A DNA stretch of 55,243 bases, from positions 1 through 55,243 of the forward strand of contig JAUIDE010000015.1 in NCBI GenBank assembly GCA_030429105.1. Reading direction: 5' to 3'. The translations under genes and the position numbers were made by a program. Shown piece by piece: positions 51,120 to 55,243 of this stretch (the stretch's first letter is position 1; each line of letters begins with the position of its first letter). Below the pieces are notes generated by a model that worked only from the letters and a program-made list of their open reading frames with translations, made no database searches and was not told where the DNA came from. The stretch is from Alphaproteobacteria bacterium. GTDB lineage: Bacteria; Pseudomonadota; Alphaproteobacteria; Rhodobacterales; Rhodobacteraceae.

Positions 51120-51815
51120 TCAGGCTTCGAGCAGGGCGAGCATCCGGGCCGCCACCTCGAAATCCCGCGCCTTGCGGGCGGCGGTGGCGGCGGCGAGGTC
51201 GTCCACGCCCCATTGCTCCTCGTTCCACGTCTCGTCGATGCGGCTGAGCCGCCAGCCTTCGCCCGCATCGAGCCGGCGATGGGCGACCGCGAGCGCGATG
51301 ACGAGCGAGCCGGAGAGCGCCGTGAGGTCATAGAGCGCGGTGAGGCCGAAGGCGTCGAACCGCCGGACGGCGGCTTCGAGCCGGGCGAGCGCGGCTTCCT
51401 CCTGCGCGCGGTGGACGATTCCGGAGGCGGTGACGAGCCGGGCGCCGTGCGCCTCCTCCGCCCAGTCCAGCAGCGGGTTCCAGTGCGCGTCCTGCCGGGC
51501 GCGGAGCGCCTCCGGCCCCTCGGCGCGGTAGCAGAGGAGATCGGAACCGCCATAGGCGGCGACGGCGGCGGCGACGGCCTCCCATTCCGGGCGGGTGCGG
51601 TCGATCGCGGTGTTGACGGCGCGGGTGAAGGGCATCTCCGCCGGCTTCACCTCCGCGCCCTGCGCCGCCCATTCCGCCGCCGCGGCCTCCGCCAGCGCGC
51701 GGGTCGGCGCGAGGAAGGGGGCCTTGGCCGGGGTGCGGAGCGGGCGGCCGTCCAGCCGGACGGTCCAGCCCTCCTCCGCCGCCTCCGCCTTCGCCTCTTT
51801 CCAGAACCGTTTCAC
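51120..51815 (-). CDS. ATP12 family chaperone (F1-ATPase assembly)
   Basis: 231 residues from GTG 51815 with GAAGGAGAGG upstream; the frame extends further but without a better start. KRFWKEAKAEAAEEGWTVRLDGRPLRTP is the ATP12 start, and AAYGGSDLLCYRAEGPEALRARQ plus RIDETWNEEQWGVDD are family marks. ATP12 protects the F1 alpha subunit during ATP-synthase assembly; the family is found in alphaproteobacteria and mitochondria. No atp gene lies in the window. Confidence 0.93.
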   Translation of the reverse strand: MKRFWKEAKAEAAEEGWTVRLDGRPLRTPAKAPFLAPTRALAEAAAAEWAAQGAEVKPAEMPFTRAVNTAIDRTRPEWEAVAAAVAAYGGSDLLCYRAEGPEALRARQDAHWNPLLDWAEEAHGARLVTASGIVHRAQEEAALARLEAAVRRFDAFGLTALYDLTALSGSLVIALAVAHRRLDAGEGWRLSRIDETWNEEQWGVDDLAAATAARKARDFEVAARMLALLEA

Positions 51816-51875
51816 GCGCGCCTCTCCTTCGCCGCGCGGCTTAGGCGAGGCTTTGCGAAGGGTCAACGCGGCGGC

Positions 51876-53141
51876 TCACCGCTCCCGCGGGTCATGCTTC
51901 GCGGGCGGCGCCTCCCGCCGCAGGAGCCGGAGGGCGAGGCCGAGCGCGACGCCGACGCCGATGGCGACGGTGAGATCGGCGAGGACGGTCAGCGCCATCG
52001 TCAGGAGCAGCAGCCCCGCGTCCGAACGCCTGCCCGAGAGGCGGGCGCGGAGCTTGCCGGGCTCCGCCATGTTCCAGGCGGTGAGGATGAGGAGACCGGC
52101 GAGCGCCGGCAGGGCCATCGCCCCGGCGAGCGGCGCGGCGAGGAGCATGACGAGGAGGATCGTGAGGGCGTGGACGATCCCCGCCACCGGCGTCCTGCCC
52201 CCGGCGCGCACATTGGTCGCGGTGCGGGCGATGGCGCCCGTCGCCGGCAGGCCGCCGAAAAGCGCGGAGCCGAGATTGGCCGCTCCCTGGGCGATCAGCT
52301 CCGCGTTCGGGCGATGCGCGCCGCCGATCATCCTGTCCGCCACGATGGCGGAGAGGAGGCTCTCTATGCCTGCGAGAAAGGCGATGACGAGGGCGGAGGG
52401 GAGAAGCTCCACGATCCGCGCCCATGTGACCTCCGGCAGCATCGGCGCCGGGAGCGCGGCGGGGAGCGCGCCGAACCGGCCCTCGATCGTCTCCACATCG
52501 AGCCCGAGGAGGAGCGCGGCGGCGGAGCCGAGGGCGACGGCGACGATGAGGCCCGGCAGCTTCGGCGCGGCGCGGCGAAAGAGGACGATGAGGACCATCA
52601 CGGCGAGCCCTGTTCCGAGCGCGGCCGGGTCCAGCCCGCCCCGCGCCGCCCAGAGCGCGGCGATCTTCGGCAGGAAGTCCGCCGGAACCTCCGCCAGCGA
52701 CAGGCCCGCAAGGTCCTTGATCTGGCTCGTCGCGATGATGATCGCGATGCCAATGGTGAACCCGTCGATCACCGCCTCCGGCACGAGGGCGATGAGGCGG
52801 CCCGCCCTGAACCAGCCGGCGACGAGCAGGATGAGCCCGGCCATGAAGGTCGCGAGCACCAGCCCGTCATAGCCGTGCGCGGCGATGACCCCGTAGACGA
52901 CGACGATGAAGGCCCCGGTCGGCCCGCCGATCTGCACCCGGCTGCCGCCGAGCGCGGAGATCAGGAAGCCGGCGACGATGGCGGTGACGAGCCCCTGCGC
53001 CGGGGTCGCGCCGGAGGCGATGGCGATGGCGATGGAGAGCGGGAGGGCGACCATCGCGACGGTGATCCCGGCGAAGAGATCGGCCTGCGCCTCCCGCCGG
53101 TTGTAGGTCGCGAGGGTGCTGATGATCTTGGGTTGTCGCAT
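51876..53141 (-). CDS. SulP-family inorganic anion transporter lacking a STAS domain
   Basis: 421 residues with about 12-14 helices. DLFAGITVAMVALPLSIAIAIASG is the SulP start, IGGPTGAFIVVVYGVIA follows, and ESLLSAIVADRMIGGAHRPNAELIAQGAAN is the conserved loop. It ends in LRLLRREAPPAKHDPRER without the usual cytoplasmic STAS domain, so it is a short form. It may carry sulfate, bicarbonate or another anion. It lies 60 bp upstream of ATP12 and divergent from the VPLPA-CTERM gene. Confidence 0.9.
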   Translation of the reverse strand: MRQPKIISTLATYNRREAQADLFAGITVAMVALPLSIAIAIASGATPAQGLVTAIVAGFLISALGGSRVQIGGPTGAFIVVVYGVIAAHGYDGLVLATFMAGLILLVAGWFRAGRLIALVPEAVIDGFTIGIAIIIATSQIKDLAGLSLAEVPADFLPKIAALWAARGGLDPAALGTGLAVMVLIVLFRRAAPKLPGLIVAVALGSAAALLLGLDVETIEGRFGALPAALPAPMLPEVTWARIVELLPSALVIAFLAGIESLLSAIVADRMIGGAHRPNAELIAQGAANLGSALFGGLPATGAIARTATNVRAGGRTPVAGIVHALTILLVMLLAAPLAGAMALPALAGLLILTAWNMAEPGKLRARLSGRRSDAGLLLLTMALTVLADLTVAIGVGVALGLALRLLRREAPPAKHDPRER

Positions 53142-53236
53142 GGCGTCAGCTTTCCGGCGGAATCGCCGTCAACGCCAGTCTCCGTGCGATTCGACACTCA
53201 CGAAAGCGGAAAATTTGAGGTACTAAGGAACCTTCG

Positions 53237-54034
53237 GTGGGGATCAAGAAAATGCGACTCGCGTGCGGATCGCGGCGTGGAGTCTGGAGCCTGGCGGCTT
53301 CGGCCTTCGCCGCCCTGTCGGGTTTCGCCGCGCCGCTCGCGGCGGCGACGGTGACGCTGGAGCAGCAGCGGGTCTTCGACGTCGCGGTCGAGGACGGAGC
53401 CGCGGGGACGCTCGCGCCGCCGCTCGTCTTCGACCGGTTCGACGGGGCGCTCGGCCTGCTCATGCGGGTCGAGATCGCGCTTTCCGCCGGGCTGACGGGC
53501 TTCGCCGTCGACGTCTCCAACCCGAATCCGTTCGACCTCCGGTTCAAGACCTTCGCCCAGCTCGACACGGTGCTGAAGCTGGAGGACGGCTCGCTGATCG
53601 GCTGGTTCCAGGGCGCGAAGACGAAGGAATGGAACGGCGCGCTCGGCGGCCTGGAGAGCGTGACGATCAGCTATTCGCCCGCCACGCTCGCCGCCTTCGC
53701 CTTCCGCGAGGGTGCGACGGTCGATTCCTTCGAGGGGCCGGGCGAGGTCGCCTTCTCGCTGGCCGTGATGCCGCGGTTCGGCGTCTTGCGCCGGTCCATC
53801 ATCGCCGACCTGACCTCCTGCGCGCCGGAGGATCAGGCGGCCTGCGACGCAGGAACGATCCTGCCGCTTTCGGCGGCGGTGAGCGCGAACGGCTCCGTCT
53901 CGGGCGGGCTCACGCTGCGGTATGTCTATCAGGAGCCGCCGCCCGCCGTATCGAACGTGCCGTTGCCGGCCTCCGGGCCGCTGATGCTCTTCGGCCTCGG
54001 GCTTGTCGCGGCGCGGGCGCGGCGCCGCCGCTGA
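53237..54034 (+). CDS. VPLPA-CTERM surface protein
   Basis: 265 residues from GTG 53237, which has AAGGA 7 bases upstream; ATG 53252 is an alternative. A signal peptide (SLAASAFAALSGFAAPLAAA) precedes a beta-rich domain of unknown family. Two Cys residues at SCAPEDQAACDAG may pair. The tail is VPLPASGPLMLFGLGLVAA then RARRRR, a VPLPA-CTERM sorting signal like that at 29298-30020. It is probably exported and processed by an exosortase encoded elsewhere. Neighbour on the left is the divergent SulP gene. Confidence 0.85.
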   Translation: MGIKKMRLACGSRRGVWSLAASAFAALSGFAAPLAAATVTLEQQRVFDVAVEDGAAGTLAPPLVFDRFDGALGLLMRVEIALSAGLTGFAVDVSNPNPFDLRFKTFAQLDTVLKLEDGSLIGWFQGAKTKEWNGALGGLESVTISYSPATLAAFAFREGATVDSFEGPGEVAFSLAVMPRFGVLRRSIIADLTSCAPEDQAACDAGTILPLSAAVSANGSVSGGLTLRYVYQEPPPAVSNVPLPASGPLMLFGLGLVAARARRRR

Positions 54035-54040
54035 GGCGCC

Positions 54041-55039
54041 TCAGCTCCGCTTCGCCGGCGCGGCGTCCGCCACGCCGCGCTCGCGATAGGGCGTCCTGTC
54101 ATACTGGCTGCGGTAGCATTTCGAGAAATGCGAGGGCGAGGTGAAGCCGCAGGCGAGGGCGACGTTGATGACGCTCATGTCCGTCTGGAGGAGGAGGTTG
54201 CGCGCGCGCTGGAGCCGCAACTCCATGTAGTAGCGCTTCGGCGACCGGTCGAGATAGCGGCGGAAGAGGCGTTCGAGCTGCCGGGTGGACATGCCGCTCT
54301 CCTCCGCGAGGATGGCGGGGCTGATCGGCTCCTCGATATTCGCCTCCATCCGGCGGATCACCTCGGTCAGCTTCGGATGGCGCACGCCCATCCGGGCGGG
54401 GACGGAGAGGCGCTGCTCGTCCGCCGCGGCGCGGAGCGGGGTGAGGGCGAGCTGGTCCACCACCATCGCGGCGAGGTCCCGCCCCTGCTCCTCGTTGATC
54501 ATGGCGAGCATCATGTCGGAGGCCGCCGCGCCGCCCGAGGAGGTCCAGCGCGCGCCGTCCCGCTCGAAATAGCGGTTGGAGAGGCGGAGATCGGGGAATT
54601 CCTCGCGGAAGCTCTCCCGGTTTTCCCAGTGGATCGTGCAGCGGACGCCTTCGAGCAGGCCGGCCTTCGCCAGCGCCCAGGCGCCGGTGCAGACGGCGCC
54701 CATGCCGACGCCGCGGCGCGCCTGCTTGCGGAGCCAGGTCAGCGCGCCGCGCGTCGCTGTATGGGCGATGTCGAGCCCGCCGCAGACGATGACCATCGCG
54801 TCCTTGTCCAGATCGGCGAAACCGTCATCCACCATCACGCGGGTGCCGTTGGAGCAGGTGGCGACGGCCCCGTCCTCCGCCACGAGGCGCCAGGAATAGA
54901 GCTCCCGTCGCGCCATCCGGTTGGCGACGCGCAGGGGCTCGATCGCCGCGGCGAAGGCGATCATCGAGAAGCGGTCGAGCAGGAGAAAGACGAAGGCCCG
55001 CGCCTCCGCCGCCGTTTCCGCCCCGTTTGCCCGCTCCAT
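54041..55039 (-). CDS. GlxA/AraC-family transcriptional regulator
   Basis: 332 residues from ATG 55039. The N-terminal DJ-1/PfpI-like domain has FVFLLLDRFSMIAFAAAIEPLRVAN and GAVCTGAWALAKAGLLEG. The C-terminal AraC-type DNA-binding domain has two helix-turn-helix units, ISPAILAEESGMSTRQLERLF and SVINVALACGFTSPSHFSKCY. Relatives regulate carnitine, glycine-betaine or choline use. The convergent VPLPA gene ends 6 bp away. Repeat B copy 4 lies upstream at the window edge. Confidence 0.92.
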   Translation of the reverse strand: MERANGAETAAEARAFVFLLLDRFSMIAFAAAIEPLRVANRMARRELYSWRLVAEDGAVATCSNGTRVMVDDGFADLDKDAMVIVCGGLDIAHTATRGALTWLRKQARRGVGMGAVCTGAWALAKAGLLEGVRCTIHWENRESFREEFPDLRLSNRYFERDGARWTSSGGAAASDMMLAMINEEQGRDLAAMVVDQLALTPLRAAADEQRLSVPARMGVRHPKLTEVIRRMEANIEEPISPAILAEESGMSTRQLERLFRRYLDRSPKRYYMELRLQRARNLLLQTDMSVINVALACGFTSPSHFSKCYRSQYDRTPYRERGVADAAPAKRS

Positions 55040-55176
55040 AGGTGTTCGCCCCTTTCCGACGCCCGATTGCGACAAAATCCTTTCAAGGGGGCCGGTCAAG
55101 CGGGAATCGCCGAGGGGGGCGCATCAGGACAGTCCCAAGCGGCCCGGCATTGTCATTCAGTGGATCGGTCCCAAGC

Positions 55177-55243
55177 GCGCCCGGCAGATCAGACACGCGG
55201 CTGATCTGCCCGCGGCCGCCGCCCCCGGCGGCCGCGTTTCCGC
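55177..55243 (-). repeat. Structured intergenic repeat B, copy 4 (cut by window end)
   Basis: Only the hairpin II-III end is inside the window. Hairpin III at 55183-55210 has arms GGCAGATCAG and CTGATCTGCC, a third version of the stem, with both sides changed relative to other copies. Hairpin II arms GCGGCCGCC/GGCGGCCGC follow. The GGGCGC end is conserved at 55177-55182 (read on the minus strand). Confidence 0.85.

Noticed and set aside
1-55243. CRISPR array, insertion sequence or prophage
   Set aside because: No regularly spaced repeats with unique spacers, no transposase, integrase or phage structural genes were found; the dispersed repeats A and B carry no genes.

Overview
The window looks like ordinary chromosome from a very GC-rich alphaproteobacterium, most likely a Rhodobacterales lineage (inference). 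The grounds are the order acpS-lepB-rnc-era-(DUF1491)-recO with pdxJ nearby, a three-part proton-translocating transhydrogenase preceded by a tiny aa3-oxidase subunit IV gene, an ATP12-type chaperone gene, and three surface proteins with VPLPA-type C-terminal sorting signals. No rRNA, insertion sequence, integrase, CRISPR array or phage module was seen.

Layout. 1-7 kb: fatty-acid genes (cut-off acyl-CoA dehydrogenase, enoyl-CoA hydratase), an M48 lipoprotein protease, an SH3 protein divergent from a glyoxylate/hydroxypyruvate reductase, a small membrane protein, YciB and an EamA permease. 7-11 kb: a LysR regulator divergent from an AhpD-like/peroxiredoxin pair, then ftsY and a GntR regulator. 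11-18 kb: pdxJ, a LysE exporter and the acpS-lepB-rnc-era core, with DUF1491, a thioesterase and recO. 18-28 kb: an HTH-TPR protein, a GlcD-like oxidase, the TsaC/Sua5 synthase, an MFS permease, a hybrid-looking histidine kinase, and an acyl-CoA dehydrogenase/MBL hydrolase pair. 28-34 kb: two VPLPA-CTERM genes, cox subunit IV and pntAA-pntAB-pntB. 34-44 kb: a peptide-type ABC importer with an M20 peptidase, divergent from an M20-M81-cytochrome P450 operon. 44-55 kb: an M48 protease, tRNA-Thr, an ammonium transporter fused to a chemotaxis signalling domain, a hydratase/hydroxyacid oxidase pair, a tRNA-Leu gene split by an intron, a PuuD-like amidase, an ATP12 chaperone, a SulP transporter, a third VPLPA-CTERM gene and a GlxA-type regulator.

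The most striking non-routine items are: (1) tRNA-Leu(UAA) split in its anticodon by a 221-nt group I intron with the same insertion point and core motifs as the cyanobacterial/plastid tRNA-Leu intron; (2) a dispersed intergenic element of about 195 bp, in four copies, whose three hairpins differ between copies by paired, compensating changes; (3) a second, unrelated intergenic repeat of about 220 bp, in two copies, each between convergent genes; (4) an Amt transporter fused to a methyl-accepting chemotaxis signalling domain; (5) a kinase made of two similar membrane halves, one holding the phospho-acceptor histidine and the other the ATPase domain. All protein calls come from reading motifs and gene context; no database search was possible.
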